A stretch of 64,000 nucleotides of DNA from Plebeiibacterium marinum (GCF_026013615.1 NZ_JAPDPI010000024.1:1-64000); one strand, 5' to 3'. Numbered from the stretch's first letter, positions 9,807-19,379 are shown. Notes: generated by a model not told the origin, from the letters alone. A program made the numbers and translations.

Positions 9807-12206
9807 TTATTGTTTTTCTTTTGATTTTTTTTCAATTCTTAATTCTTCAATTTCTATATCTTCATCTTCGTTATAAATGTGTAACAAAGGTTCTTTAAAG
9901 GATTTATTGGTAATAAGTTTTTCCAAAGTAAGTAATATGGATGGCAATAGAATTAAATTAGAGAATAATGCAATTAATAAGGTAACTGCTACCAGTACAC
10001 CTAATGCTACTGTTCCGCCAAACTCAGAAAATCCAAATATACCAAAACCAAAAAACAATATTATCGAAGTATAGATCATGCTAACTCCGGTTTCCTTTAA
10101 AGCAAGTACTACTGCTGCTTTAATACTCCAGTTGGTTTCACCCAGTTCCTGGCGGTATTTAGCTAAATAATGTATGGTGTCATCTACAGAAATACCAAAG
10201 GCAATACTAAATACCAAAATAGTAGATGGTTTAATAGGTATTGAAAAATATCCCATTAATGCGGCAGTCATTATTAAAGGAATTAAGTTGGGTATAAGAG
10301 ACACCAATACCATTCTTTTAGACGAAAACATCCATGCCATAAATGAAGCAATTAAAATAATTGCCAGAAAAAGGCTTACAAACAGGTTTTGAATAAGATA
10401 TTTAGTTCCTTTAAAAAACAGTATACTAGCTCCTGTAACAGAAGTCTGGTATTTTTCATCCGGAAATATATCTTTTATTTGACTTATAACCATGTTATTA
10501 AGTTCTGTCATTTTGGTTGTACCAACATCTTTTAACCTGAAACTTAATCTTGTTTTTGCTCGTGTAGAATCAATAAAAGTACTGATTATTTTCTGTTGGT
10601 CGCCTTTACTGTTTGAAACATATGAAAGTAAAAAATTGCGTTCCTGGTTACTAGGTATACCGTAATATTTTTTGTTGCCATTGTAAAATCCCTGGCGAGC
10701 AAATTTGACAACCTCTGATAAAGAAATGGCTTTAGATATATCTGAGTGTCCCGAAATTTTTTTGTGGAACTGATCCATTTTTTTTAGGTTGCTGGCTTTT
10801 AAAACCCCATTGGGTTTTTTAGTATCTATCATTACTTCGAGGGGCATTAATCCATCAAAGTTTTCTTCAAAATATTTCAAATCAACATATAAAGGGTCGT
10901 CATGAGGAATGTCATCAAGCATGTATCCGGTGGTTTTAATCATTGAAATTCCAATAAAACCAAATACTAATATTATTCCTGCTACTATATATACTGTTGT
11001 TCTGTGGTTTAATGAAATATGTACCAGTTTATCAACAATTTTGTTTACAGCCTTGTTTTTTAAATGGTTAAGGTGTCTTTCTTTTGGAGCAGAAATAAAA
11101 CTGAATATAATTGGGATTAATAATAATGACAAAATAAATACACCAATAATATTGATAGCAGCAATAATTCCAAATTCCACCAGTATTTTGCTGCTGGTAA
11201 AAATAAATGTCCCAAATCCGGATGCAGTCGTTAAATTTGTAAGAAAGGTTGCATTACCTATTTTGCAGATTACCCGTTGCAATGCCTTTATTTTATTACC
11301 GTGTTTTTTATATTCCTGGTGATATTTATTCAAAAGGAATACTGAATTGGGTATTCCAATCACAATAATTAAAGGAGGAATCATTCCCGTTAAAATTGTG
11401 ATTTTAAAACCAAATAAAGCCTGGGTTCCCAAGGCCCATATAACAGCAACAGCTACTACCAACATGGAAAACATAACCACTTTGAATGAGCGAAAAAACA
11501 GGAACATTATTATGGCCGTAACACCAAGAGCCATATAAATAAACATGTTCAGCTCTTTTTTAACCATTTCGGCTGTAGTTACCCTGATATAAGGTAATCC
11601 TGAATAATGTAATTTATTATGCGATTTTTCTGTGTATGTATTTCCTGTGGAAATGATTTTATTGATCAGTTCTACCCTTTCCGGACTTTGTAGGATTTCC
11701 GGTACCAGGGTTATCGCCATTAAATAGGTATGCGTAGACTTGTTGTATAGGTTATTCTCATAAAATGGTAAATTGTAGAATTCTTCACAAATGGAATCGA
11801 GCTCGTATTGAGAGTTTATTTTGTTATTAAAAACAGGTACAATTTCAAATTGTTTTTCCTCTTTGTTCTTTAATAAGTTATAGGCTTCAGTGGCAGAAAA
11901 TACAGAACTGACACCTTCAATATTCGATATATTATTTGTTAATTCAGTCCATAACTTAAAATTTTTCAGTTTAAAAAAATCTTTATCAGTTACGCCTATT
12001 ACCATTAAATTGCCTTCGTTTCCAAATTGTTCTTCAAAAGCTTCGTATTCAAGATAAGCTGGGTCGTCTTCGGGTAATAAGGGAGCGTATTGATATGACA
12101 TTTGTACATCACCTGCTTTAAATGCCATAAATATTGTAATAACTAAAAGAAGGGCCAGAAAGAGTATTCTATTTTTTAATATAGTGCGCGCAATCAGAAT
12201 CCACAT
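9807..12206 (-). CDS. MMPL/RND-family transporter (HAE3-like)
   Basis: 799-residue polytopic transporter with two repeats. Each repeat has one N-terminal membrane span, a large periplasmic loop and a bundle of five spans (about residues 220-380 and 620-770). The second bundle contains the RND-type FSIAFGISVDDTIHYLAKYR segment with acidic residues for proton coupling. It belongs to the MMPL/HAE3 branch that moves lipids, hopanoids or other hydrophobic compounds across or out of the inner membrane using the proton gradient. No adaptor (MFP) or outer-membrane factor is adjacent. The gene sits between a chorismatase-like gene and a prenyl synthase that it directly abuts, so an aromatic or prenylated cargo is a fair guess, not shown. 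Confidence 0.88.
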   Translation of the reverse strand: MWILIARTILKNRILFLALLLVITIFMAFKAGDVQMSYQYAPLLPEDDPAYLEYEAFEEQFGNEGNLMVIGVTDKDFFKLKNFKLWTELTNNISNIEGVSSVFSATEAYNLLKNKEEKQFEIVPVFNNKINSQYELDSICEEFYNLPFYENNLYNKSTHTYLMAITLVPEILQSPERVELINKIISTGNTYTEKSHNKLHYSGLPYIRVTTAEMVKKELNMFIYMALGVTAIIMFLFFRSFKVVMFSMLVVAVAVIWALGTQALFGFKITILTGMIPPLIIVIGIPNSVFLLNKYHQEYKKHGNKIKALQRVICKIGNATFLTNLTTASGFGTFIFTSSKILVEFGIIAAINIIGVFILSLLLIPIIFSFISAPKERHLNHLKNKAVNKIVDKLVHISLNHRTTVYIVAGIILVFGFIGISMIKTTGYMLDDIPHDDPLYVDLKYFEENFDGLMPLEVMIDTKKPNGVLKASNLKKMDQFHKKISGHSDISKAISLSEVVKFARQGFYNGNKKYYGIPSNQERNFLLSYVSNSKGDQQKIISTFIDSTRAKTRLSFRLKDVGTTKMTELNNMVISQIKDIFPDEKYQTSVTGASILFFKGTKYLIQNLFVSLFLAIILIASFMAWMFSSKRMVLVSLIPNLIPLIMTAALMGYFSIPIKPSTILVFSIAFGISVDDTIHYLAKYRQELGETNWSIKAAVVLALKETGVSMIYTSIILFFGFGIFGFSEFGGTVALGVLVAVTLLIALFSNLILLPSILLTLEKLITNKSFKEPLLHIYNEDEDIEIEELRIEKKSKEKQ

Positions 12207-12301
12207 TATAAAATCAGTATTAAAGAATAAAAATGAGCTGCGAAGTTATTATAAAAAGATTTATAGAAATATTAAAAGACAAATATTAACTTATTTTTTA
12301 T

Positions 12302-13369
12302 TTAATGGGAGCAATACCCTTCTATCTCAACTAGTTTATCTTTTTGGTAAAACTCTGTGTTTGTTATAACTATTGTGCAATCAGGAGCAACTTGTGAAAT
12401 AAAATCCCTTACTTTATTATTATACGATTCATGTTTTACGTATGCTGTAATGTATTTAATGTTAGCTTTTATTGAATTGTTTTCAGGCGAATTAGATGGT
12501 TGTACCAGATCCTTTTCAATGAGTTTAAAAGATTCTTGTAGGCATTTTAAAATTTGCTTTTCAACATCTTTTGCAGGTTCAAAATTTAAACATGAACCAG
12601 AAAACCATATTTCTTCCTTTTCAATATTTATTAATTTACCTTGATCAGAAAAAGGCAGATAGTAATCGGATTCAACGTTTAATGACGAAAAGGCCTCGTA
12701 ATTATTAAATGCCATAAAATCAATTGTGAAATTTCCATTTTTAACGTTTATGTTTGAAACAGCAGGATATCCGCTTTTATATAGCGCTTCTTCAAGAAAA
12801 TAGGACTTTACCTCGTTGAATATTTCATTTGTAGTTTTTACTGAACCATTAAATTCAGTTTTTTGAGCAATTGAAGGTATATAATCCCATTGTCGGAATA
12901 TATGACCAAAATTCATCTCTTCAGCCATTAATATCTGTTCCGCTAAATCCATGGTTCTTTGTATTTTAAGAAGTGGCGAACTGTCATTAAAACTGATTCC
13001 TCCAGATAATAACTCCATACCATTTTTATGTTCAATGGTTATATAGTGGTGATCTAATACTTTTTTAAAGTTCACCTTTGCGAATTGTTGGTTAACAGTG
13101 TGGCATACGATATAAAGCTCATTGTTTGATTCAGGTTTTTGAGAAATAAATGTGATGGCTGGTATTTGATCCTTAAATACCAACTTCATATTGTCCTTAA
13201 TTATTTCGCATGTATTTTCAAATTCCTCATTGTTTTCGGAATCAATATAGAAGTCAGTTTTAACTATTATTTTGTTAATTAGTTGTTTTTTTATATCGCT
13301 AATAGTCAAATGAATTCTAGTTTCAAATAATTCACTATCCAATAAGTTAAAAGTATGTATTTCTCTCAT
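12302..13369 (-). CDS. chorismatase-like protein (FkbO/Hyg5/XanB2 family, RidA-like fold)
   Basis: 355 residues. I recognise the chorismatase family from its ordered motifs: GHIFRQWDYIPSI (155-167, family R-x-W-N-Y-I), a GYPAVSNI segment at 200-207 (family GYPAATGIG), WFSGSC at 255-260 (family SGTAS), and the C-terminal LVEIEG at 346-351 holding the conserved acidic residue. Relatives hydrolyse chorismate to dihydroxycyclohexadiene carboxylate (FkbO) or to 3- or 4-hydroxybenzoate (Hyg5, XanB2). The N-terminal third is weakly conserved. It leads a minus-strand run with an MMPL exporter and a prenyl synthase. The family call is by pattern only; which reaction it does, or whether it is active, is not readable. 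Confidence 0.6.
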   Translation of the reverse strand: MREIHTFNLLDSELFETRIHLTISDIKKQLINKIIVKTDFYIDSENNEEFENTCEIIKDNMKLVFKDQIPAITFISQKPESNNELYIVCHTVNQQFAKVNFKKVLDHHYITIEHKNGMELLSGGISFNDSSPLLKIQRTMDLAEQILMAEEMNFGHIFRQWDYIPSIAQKTEFNGSVKTTNEIFNEVKSYFLEEALYKSGYPAVSNINVKNGNFTIDFMAFNNYEAFSSLNVESDYYLPFSDQGKLINIEKEEIWFSGSCLNFEPAKDVEKQILKCLQESFKLIEKDLVQPSNSPENNSIKANIKYITAYVKHESYNNKVRDFISQVAPDCTIVITNTEFYQKDKLVEIEGYCSH

Positions 13370-13395
13370 TATAAATATTGTGTTTTAAATTGTTG

Positions 13396-13403
13396 CAAAG
13401 GTA
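13396..13403 (-). promoter_or_regulatory. Bacteroidetes -7 element (TACCTTTG) for the chorismatase-like gene
   Basis: The minus strand reads TACCTTTG, a full TAnnTTTG match, 26 bases before the ATG. It lies in the 180-base divergent region shared with the signalling supercluster, whose own promoter I cannot pick out. Confidence 0.55.
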
Positions 13404-13551
13404 TGTGAATAATGTTTTTTTACCCATGTAATGTGTAATTTTATTTAGGTTGAATGAATTAATTCAATATTTTATGAACAAAAAAGTAACCTAAAACAAC
13501 ATTCGCCGTAATAAATCGGAAGAAAACAATTCTAATTATTTGGATAGTGTT

Positions 13552-14064
13552 ATGAGGAAAATAGTGTTAATTTTATTTTTTGTATTACTGATTCCATTAA
13601 AGGGATATACCCAGGTGGAGAAATATAAATCAGTATTCACCTTGAATTTTATACGATATATTGGATGGGCTGATGAAGCCAAACAAGGTGATTTTGTTAT
13701 TGGAGTATTGAAGAGTTCCAAAATTTCTGATTGGATTACCAAACAATCAGCTGGAAAGAAATTTGGTTATCAAAATGTGGTTGTTAAAGAGTTTAATTCT
13801 GTTGAAGAAGTTACAGACTGCCAAGTATTGTATGTTTCTTCAATAATTAACTTTTCGAAACATGCAGATACCTTAAAAGGTAAGTTAGGTAAGAATTCTT
13901 TGATAATTACGGAGGCAGAAGGTGCCACAAAACATGGATCGGTAATAAATTTTGTAGTAAGAGATAATAACCTTAAGTTTGAGGTTCACGAAGCTAATGC
14001 TCAATCCCTGGGATTAAGTATCAGTTCTAAATTGGCAAATATGGCTGCGGCCATAAAAAAATAA
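13552..14064 (+). CDS. YfiR-like (DUF4154) periplasmic protein
   Basis: 170 residues from the ATG; a TTG four codons upstream is possible, but the ATG gives a clean signal peptide ([21 protein letters not shown]). The mature part fits the YfiR/DUF4154 family: [14 protein letters not shown] at the N-terminus, and a C-terminal [33 protein letters not shown]. In Pseudomonas, YfiR is a periplasmic repressor of the diguanylate cyclase YfiN. There is no YfiN here. The next gene, 14 bases away, is a chemoreceptor, so this protein probably binds the receptor periplasmic domain. It is the first gene of the signalling supercluster. The receptor link is inference. Confidence 0.8.
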   Translation: MRKIVLILFFVLLIPLKGYTQVEKYKSVFTLNFIRYIGWADEAKQGDFVIGVLKSSKISDWITKQSAGKKFGYQNVVVKEFNSVEEVTDCQVLYVSSIINFSKHADTLKGKLGKNSLIITEAEGATKHGSVINFVVRDNNLKFEVHEANAQSLGLSISSKLANMAAAIKK

Positions 14065-14077
14065 ATTTTTGTTAGTT

Positions 14078-15781
14078 ATGAAGATCAAGTTAAATATAGC
14101 TCAAAAACTTTTAGTTGCTTTTGGGCTAATTTTATTGGCAATTGTCGTTAATGGAATATCTACTTTTGTTACTTTAAACAGCAGTAGGAATTTAAGTGAA
14201 CAAATTACAGGGGTTTATAGTCCTTCCGATCAAAAAATCCAGCAGTTTAAGGATATGGTAAATAATTCCAAGTCGTTGATTAAGAGCTGGGTTTTTGTAG
14301 ACAGACAACCTGGTACCGCAGATAAGAAAAGATTAGAAGCTCTTTTAAATGAAGATTATCCTAAACTAAAAGAAGAGCTTAAAGCAATTGAAACTAATTG
14401 GAGCAAAGCTGATCAGGATAACTTTGATAAAATTATGCATAAAACAGATTCTTTGTTTGTTAAGCAAAAGTATGTAATGACTAGTCTTAACTCATTTGAA
14501 TCTTATGACGATGTAATGGTTATTTTTGAAGTAGAGCCCATGGTTCAGGAAGATGGTGATATCATTAATTTAGGAAATGAGATCATTAATGACCTTGATG
14601 TTATTGGGAATAAGTTTAAAGATCTAAATTCCGCATCCTTACAAGAAATGGACGCTTCGTTTAGGTGGTTTAATAATTTTGTGATCATTATGGTTCTTGT
14701 TTTAGCTACTGTGGCTGGTTTTAGTGCCTATATTTTATATACCAGTATTGTTAAGCCATTAAATAAAGGGGTTACTTTTGCGCAAACCATCGGGCAAGGT
14801 GATCTTTCTGCAGAATTAGAAATTGATCAGGATGATGAAATAGGTTTGTTGGCTGATGCGTTAAATAACATGGCTTCAAATTTAAAAGGCATTGTTGTTT
14901 CTATTAAGGAAAATGCAAATGATTTGGTTGCTAGTGGACGAAACGTAAAGGATAGTTCCATGCAACTTTCAAAAGGTTCGGCTGATCAGGCTGCCTCTGC
15001 AGAGGAAGTATCTACTTCCATCGAAGAAATGGTTGCAAACATAGACCAGAATACTGAAAATGCTGTTGAAACAGAAAAGATAACTGTAGAAACAGCAAAA
15101 GATGTGAATGTAGCAGATAAACTGTCGTCAGAAGCTGCAGATGCCATGAAAAGTGTGGCAGAAAAAATCACTATTATCGGGGATATTGCCTTTCAAACCA
15201 ATATATTGGCACTTAATGCTGCTGTGGAAGCTGCCAGGGCCGGGGAACATGGTCGGGGATTTTCAGTAGTAGCTGCCGAGGTTAGGAAGTTAGCAGAAAG
15301 AAGTAAAGTAGCTGCAGATGAAATCCATAACCTGGTTAATGGAGGATTAAAAGTATCTCAGGAAGCAGGAGAAAAATCCAGATTGTTGGTGCCGGATATT
15401 GAAAAAACCACACAGTTGATTAAAGAGATTTCAGCAGCCAGTTTAGAACAAAAAACAGGTGCAGAGCAAATTAATATGGCCATGCAAAACCTGAACCTTA
15501 TTACCCAGGAAAATGCTTCTTCGTCCGATGAGTTGACACAAAGTGCTGAGCAGCTTGCTGTTTTAGCTGATAGACTTAAGGAGGCTGTAAGTTTCTTTAG
15601 TATTGATGGTGAAGAAGACCTTGATCAAAGTCAAAGTGAAGAAAAAGGGGATGAAAAAAGAGCTGTTGAAGCAAAAGAAGCAACCACAAGAGTAAAAGAA
15701 CAAAAAACAGATGTTTCTTCAAAAGGAGATATTATCAATCTGGATAAAGAGTTTGATCTAGATAACTACGAAAAGTTTTAA
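14078..15781 (+). CDS. methyl-accepting chemotaxis protein with C-terminal CheR tether
   Basis: Transmembrane chemoreceptor, 567 residues from the ATG. A TTG three codons upstream is less likely. Order: TM1 (about 8-30), a helical periplasmic sensor of about 165 residues, TM2 (about 195-218), HAMP (about 220-275), then a signalling domain with the hairpin tip [21 protein letters not shown], which contacts CheA/CheW. After the methylation helices a charged linker of roughly 50 residues ends in N-Y-E-K-F, which fits the xZxxZ pentapeptide (NWETF in Tar/Tsr) that tethers CheR and CheB. It is the only receptor in the cluster and directly follows the YfiR-like gene, so the ligand may be detected through that protein. 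Confidence 0.95.
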   Translation: MKIKLNIAQKLLVAFGLILLAIVVNGISTFVTLNSSRNLSEQITGVYSPSDQKIQQFKDMVNNSKSLIKSWVFVDRQPGTADKKRLEALLNEDYPKLKEELKAIETNWSKADQDNFDKIMHKTDSLFVKQKYVMTSLNSFESYDDVMVIFEVEPMVQEDGDIINLGNEIINDLDVIGNKFKDLNSASLQEMDASFRWFNNFVIIMVLVLATVAGFSAYILYTSIVKPLNKGVTFAQTIGQGDLSAELEIDQDDEIGLLADALNNMASNLKGIVVSIKENANDLVASGRNVKDSSMQLSKGSADQAASAEEVSTSIEEMVANIDQNTENAVETEKITVETAKDVNVADKLSSEAADAMKSVAEKITIIGDIAFQTNILALNAAVEAARAGEHGRGFSVVAAEVRKLAERSKVAADEIHNLVNGGLKVSQEAGEKSRLLVPDIEKTTQLIKEISAASLEQKTGAEQINMAMQNLNLITQENASSSDELTQSAEQLAVLADRLKEAVSFFSIDGEEDLDQSQSEEKGDEKRAVEAKEATTRVKEQKTDVSSKGDIINLDKEFDLDNYEKF

Positions 15782-15802
15782 TTTATAATAGATATATTTA
15801 TT

Positions 15803-16114
15803 ATGGATACAGCATTCTCTGTAGATGTTAAAATAGATAAGGACCAGAGTAAAATGTTAATTTCAGGTGAACTTATCATCAACCATATTGGTAAGATCAA
15901 AGAAAGTATATTGGATGCTGTTGATTTTTCAAATGATTTAAAAATTCAAGTTGCTAATCCTTCTGCCATGGATATTACCTTTATTCAATTAATGAGTTCG
16001 CTTGTTAAATCATATCAAAATAAAGGTAAAAATTGTACTGTTGAAGGTACTTTGGGAGAAGATGTATATGGGTTAGTATCTAATGCTGGATTTAACAATC
16101 TATTTAAACTATAG
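15803..16114 (+). CDS. STAS-domain protein (anti-sigma-factor-antagonist-like)
   Basis: 103-residue single STAS domain of the SpoIIAA type. Strands and helices follow the fold: LISGELIINHIGKIKESIL, then LKIQVANPSAMDITFIQLMSSL around the usual phospho-site. The canonical D-S-S-G-L is D57-I-T59-F-I here, leaving Thr59 as the only candidate phospho-residue. In partner-switching systems a HATPase kinase phosphorylates this residue and a PPM phosphatase removes the phosphate. Both kinds of enzyme are encoded further along the same run (a SiaB-like kinase and a SpoIIE-type phosphatase). STAS genes beside cheA/cheY recur in Bacteroidetes and spirochaete clusters. The binding partner is unknown. Confidence 0.8.
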   Translation: MDTAFSVDVKIDKDQSKMLISGELIINHIGKIKESILDAVDFSNDLKIQVANPSAMDITFIQLMSSLVKSYQNKGKNCTVEGTLGEDVYGLVSNAGFNNLFKL

Positions 16115-16133
16115 AAATTAATTTTAACTAATT

Positions 16134-16499
16134 ATGGCTAAGACAGTTCTTATTGTTGACGATTCAGAAAGTATAAGGGAAGTTGTGAACTTTACCCTTC
16201 AAAATGAGGGATATGATGTGTTGGTTGGTGTTGATGGAGAAGATGCCCTTCAGTTTTTAGATGGAAGAACCATCGATATTATTATTACAGACCTGCATAT
16301 GCCAAATCTGGATGGTTTGGGTTTGATTCGAAAAGTACGTGAAATAGATGCTTATAAGCATATTCCAATTTTATTCCTTACTACCGAATCTCAAGCGGCA
16401 AAAAAAATGGAAGCTAAGCAAGCAGGAGCTACCGGATGGATTATTAAACCTTTTGTACCGGCCAAATTATTGAGTGCTATTTCAAGAGTATTACGATGA
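16134..16499 (+). CDS. CheY-like single-domain response regulator
   Basis: 121-residue receiver domain without an output domain. Key residues are the acidic pair Asp9-Asp10, phospho-acceptor Asp53 in ITDLHMPNLDG, Thr in the FLTTES segment, and Lys in GWIIKPF. It should take phosphate from CheA, or from the stand-alone Hpt protein whose start codon overlaps its stop. With no flagellar motor gene in the window its target is unknown. Confidence 0.93.
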   Translation: MAKTVLIVDDSESIREVVNFTLQNEGYDVLVGVDGEDALQFLDGRTIDIIITDLHMPNLDGLGLIRKVREIDAYKHIPILFLTTESQAAKKMEAKQAGATGWIIKPFVPAKLLSAISRVLR

Positions 16500-16876
16500 T
16501 CGAAAAAATTAAGGAAACTTTTATAAAAGATTCCATTAAGGATTTGGAAGCAATAGAGAATTTAGTTAAAGATGTAAAGGGCGTATTGGAGGATTGTGTT
16601 ATTGAGAAGGTTTTTGCCACTGCACATAATATTAAAGGAACTGCTCCTATGCTTGGGATTAATAGTGTAGACCATATGGTAAAACCTATTGAATTAGTGT
16701 TTAGTGGTTTAAGGAGTGGTTCAATCCTTTCATCAAAAGAAATTGTGTCTAATACGCAAAAGTTAATTCCTGTTATTAAGTCCGAACTTCAAAGTAATCA
16801 ACAACACCGGGTCGAATCAAATGAAGTAGATGAATCGTTACGATTTTTTGATTCGTTAATTACAAAAAATGCATAA
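16496..16876 (+). CDS. stand-alone Hpt (histidine phosphotransfer) domain protein
   Basis: 126 residues, mostly helical, with the Hpt signature ATAHNIKGTAPMLG, in which His44 is the phospho-acceptor followed by the KG pair and the small residue. It overlaps the cheY gene by four bases (ATGA), implying translational coupling. It can shuttle phosphate between receivers, here CheY, the CheB receiver or regulators outside the window. CheA has its own P1 Hpt domain, so a second, separate Hpt suggests a branched relay. Confidence 0.88.
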   Translation: MIEKIKETFIKDSIKDLEAIENLVKDVKGVLEDCVIEKVFATAHNIKGTAPMLGINSVDHMVKPIELVFSGLRSGSILSSKEIVSNTQKLIPVIKSELQSNQQHRVESNEVDESLRFFDSLITKNA

Positions 16877-16878
16877 GC

Positions 16879-18909
16879 ATGATTGATAAGTTCAGAGCAA
16901 AGTTTGTTGAAGAATCACTGGATAATGTTCATGATCTTGAAGAAGCCTTATTGTTATTGGAAAATGATAAAGGCGATAAAGAGATTATTGAACGTATCTT
17001 TAGGGCAATGCACTCACTTAAAGGAGGTGGTGCAATGTTTGGCTTTAACGATTTAAGTGAGTTTACCCACCATTTAGAAACTGTATTTGATTGGGTAAGA
17101 AATGGGAAACTGTCTGTTACTGATGATTTGATCTCCCTCACTTTTAATGCCATTGATCAAATAAAGCATTTTCTTAATGTAGGAGATATTACTGATCCAC
17201 AGGAAAAGAAAGAACTAAATGTTTTTATTACAAGAATTCAGCAATTTGTTAGCAGTCCTTCAGTTGGTAAGGATGATAACAACATAAGCGAAGATATTTC
17301 AAGTACTGAAGATGATGAATCAAAAACATTTTTAGTTACAATAAAGCCACATTCCAATATCCTGCAAAACGGAACAAATCCGTTATTTTTATTGGATGAT
17401 CTTCATGCATTGGGTCAAGCGGTTGTAATTTCGTATACAGATAATGTTCCCGAAATAGAAAACCTGGATCCTGAGAGTTGTTTTGTTAGTTGGGATGTAC
17501 TATTAAACACAGTGGAACCCATTAATGAGATACAAGATGTTTTTATTTTTGTTGAAGATGAATGTGATCTTGATATTTCCGAAATATCTAAGGGTAATAT
17601 ATTACAACGTGCTGAGCTTAAAAATTTCATTGACGAAGCTGTTCATAGTGGCCAAAAATTGTCATCTGAGGTTTTAAAGGGTATATCATGGGTAACAGAA
17701 AATATATCTACAGAACCTGCAGAGAAGAAAAAAGTACAGTTAAAGGAACATAAAATATCCAGTATTCGCGTAGCATCAACAAAAATTGATGAATTAGTTA
17801 ATTTGGTAAGTGAATTGGTTACAATTCAAGCGCAGCTTAACTTACATGCAGAAAATAGTGGAGATGCCCAGTTGGTTAACCTGTCTGAAAATATTCAGAA
17901 ACTAACAAGGCAGTTAAGGGATAATGCATTTGAAATAAGTCTTATTCCTATTCAAAATGATTTGATGCGCTTCCAGCGATTGGTGCGCGACCTTTCTAAA
18001 GAACTAAATAAAGAAATCGACTTTATAATTGAAGGTGGGGATATAGAGTTGGATAAAAATATCATTGAGCACCTTACCGATCCATTGTTGCACATGATCA
18101 GGAATTGTGTTGATCATGGAATTGAAATGCCTGACGAAAGGATTAAAAAGGGCAAATCCCCAAAAGGAACAATTATTTTTAAAGCTTATTACGAAGGTGC
18201 CTCAGTAATTATTAAGGTAATTGATGATGGAAAGGGTATCAATCCGGAAGTAATACACAAGAAAGCTATTGCTAAAGGGTTGGTTGATGAGAACGTTGAA
18301 CTGACAAAAAAGGAAATTTTTGATCTGGTTTTCATGAGTGGTTTCTCAACAAAAGAAAGCGTTTCCGATTTATCAGGGCGAGGCGTTGGAATGGATGTTG
18401 TGAAAAGAAAAATTGGTGAAATAAGGGGAGAAGTTTCAATTGATTCAGAACCTGATAAAGGAACCACTGTTACACTTGAATTACCGCTTACTCTCTCAAT
18501 TATTGATGGATTATTAGTTACTGTTAGTGATACTCAATATGTTATTCCTATTTCATCCATAGAGAAAATATACCCTTTGGAAGTTGAAGACCAAAACAAA
18601 ATTTTTAATGGTGTTATTACGCTTGAAGGGGAACAATTTCCTGTGATTGATTTGAGGGATATCTTCAATGAGGAGGAATTTGATGGCAAAAAGCATATTA
18701 TTCAGGTTAAGTTTGAAAATAAAAAGATTGGTTTAATCGTAGATGAGGTAATTGGTGAATTTCAAACAGTGGTGAAACCCTTTGGCAGGTTGCTAAGAGA
18801 TCAGGAAGTCATTTCCGGAGCATCTATAATGGGGGATGGAACAATTTCAATGGTAGTTGATGTAAACAGGTTAATTCATCACCACTGGGTTCAAAAATTG
18901 CATAAATAG
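16879..18909 (+). CDS. cheA: chemotaxis histidine kinase CheA
   Basis: 676 residues with the full CheA layout. P1 Hpt (1-110) has His45 in AMHSLKGGGAMFG. A P2-like domain (about 145-235) would dock CheY or CheB. The P3 dimerisation helices (about 290-350) follow. The P4 HATPase has HMIRNCVDHGIE (N box), VIDDGKGIN (G1) and DLSGRGVGMDVVK (G2). The P5 CheW-like domain (about 540-676) ends LIHHHW. It autophosphorylates in complex with CheW and the receptor and passes phosphate to CheY and CheB. All catalytic motifs are intact. It starts two bases after the Hpt gene. Confidence 0.97.
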   Translation: MIDKFRAKFVEESLDNVHDLEEALLLLENDKGDKEIIERIFRAMHSLKGGGAMFGFNDLSEFTHHLETVFDWVRNGKLSVTDDLISLTFNAIDQIKHFLNVGDITDPQEKKELNVFITRIQQFVSSPSVGKDDNNISEDISSTEDDESKTFLVTIKPHSNILQNGTNPLFLLDDLHALGQAVVISYTDNVPEIENLDPESCFVSWDVLLNTVEPINEIQDVFIFVEDECDLDISEISKGNILQRAELKNFIDEAVHSGQKLSSEVLKGISWVTENISTEPAEKKKVQLKEHKISSIRVASTKIDELVNLVSELVTIQAQLNLHAENSGDAQLVNLSENIQKLTRQLRDNAFEISLIPIQNDLMRFQRLVRDLSKELNKEIDFIIEGGDIELDKNIIEHLTDPLLHMIRNCVDHGIEMPDERIKKGKSPKGTIIFKAYYEGASVIIKVIDDGKGINPEVIHKKAIAKGLVDENVELTKKEIFDLVFMSGFSTKESVSDLSGRGVGMDVVKRKIGEIRGEVSIDSEPDKGTTVTLELPLTLSIIDGLLVTVSDTQYVIPISSIEKIYPLEVEDQNKIFNGVITLEGEQFPVIDLRDIFNEEEFDGKKHIIQVKFENKKIGLIVDEVIGEFQTVVKPFGRLLRDQEVISGASIMGDGTISMVVDVNRLIHHHWVQKLHK

Positions 18910-18915
18910 TGTATT

Positions 18916-19377
18916 ATGGAAGGTGATTTTATAACATTAATATCTTTTAACCTGGGAGATCAGGTTTATGCTTTTGATAGCTTACAGGTTAGGAATATTC
19001 TTCCATATGAAGAAGGAAATGTGGCAAAAGTTCCTAATACAAAAGATTTTATTTTGGGGGTTATCAATCTTCATGGAAATATTGTACCGGTTACAGATTT
19101 GCGCATTATAATGAAAATCGCAGATTGGAAAAACTCAAAAGATACTTCAATAATTGTGGTATCTCCTGAAGATAAGCTTGAATCTCAGTTCGGTATTGTG
19201 GTCGATTTGGTAAAAGAGGTGTTTGAGGTAGAAAATGATAGAATTATGCCTCCCTCCTTCCAAAAGGGGATAGGGCTTATTGAATCTTTTGAAGGCACAG
19301 TTCAAGAGAAGGATGAATTTGTTCATATGATTGATTTAATGCATGTAATTAATCAAATTGAAAGTAAAAACGTTTAA
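18916..19377 (+). CDS. CheW-domain coupling protein (first copy)
   Basis: 153-residue single CheW domain that links the receptor tip to CheA P5. It begins LISFNLGDQVYAFD and has VPNTKDFILGVINLHGNIVPVTDLR, the conserved coupling region. A second copy follows after two bases. It differs enough from that copy that the two may serve different receptor or kinase states. Confidence 0.93.
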   Translation: MEGDFITLISFNLGDQVYAFDSLQVRNILPYEEGNVAKVPNTKDFILGVINLHGNIVPVTDLRIIMKIADWKNSKDTSIIVVSPEDKLESQFGIVVDLVKEVFEVENDRIMPPSFQKGIGLIESFEGTVQEKDEFVHMIDLMHVINQIESKNV

Positions 19378-19379
19378 AG

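Noticed and set aside
10909-11322. 137-codon plus-strand open frame inside the MMPL gene
   Set aside because: Hydrophobic codons of the transporter spans read as open on the other strand. It has no conserved motif.
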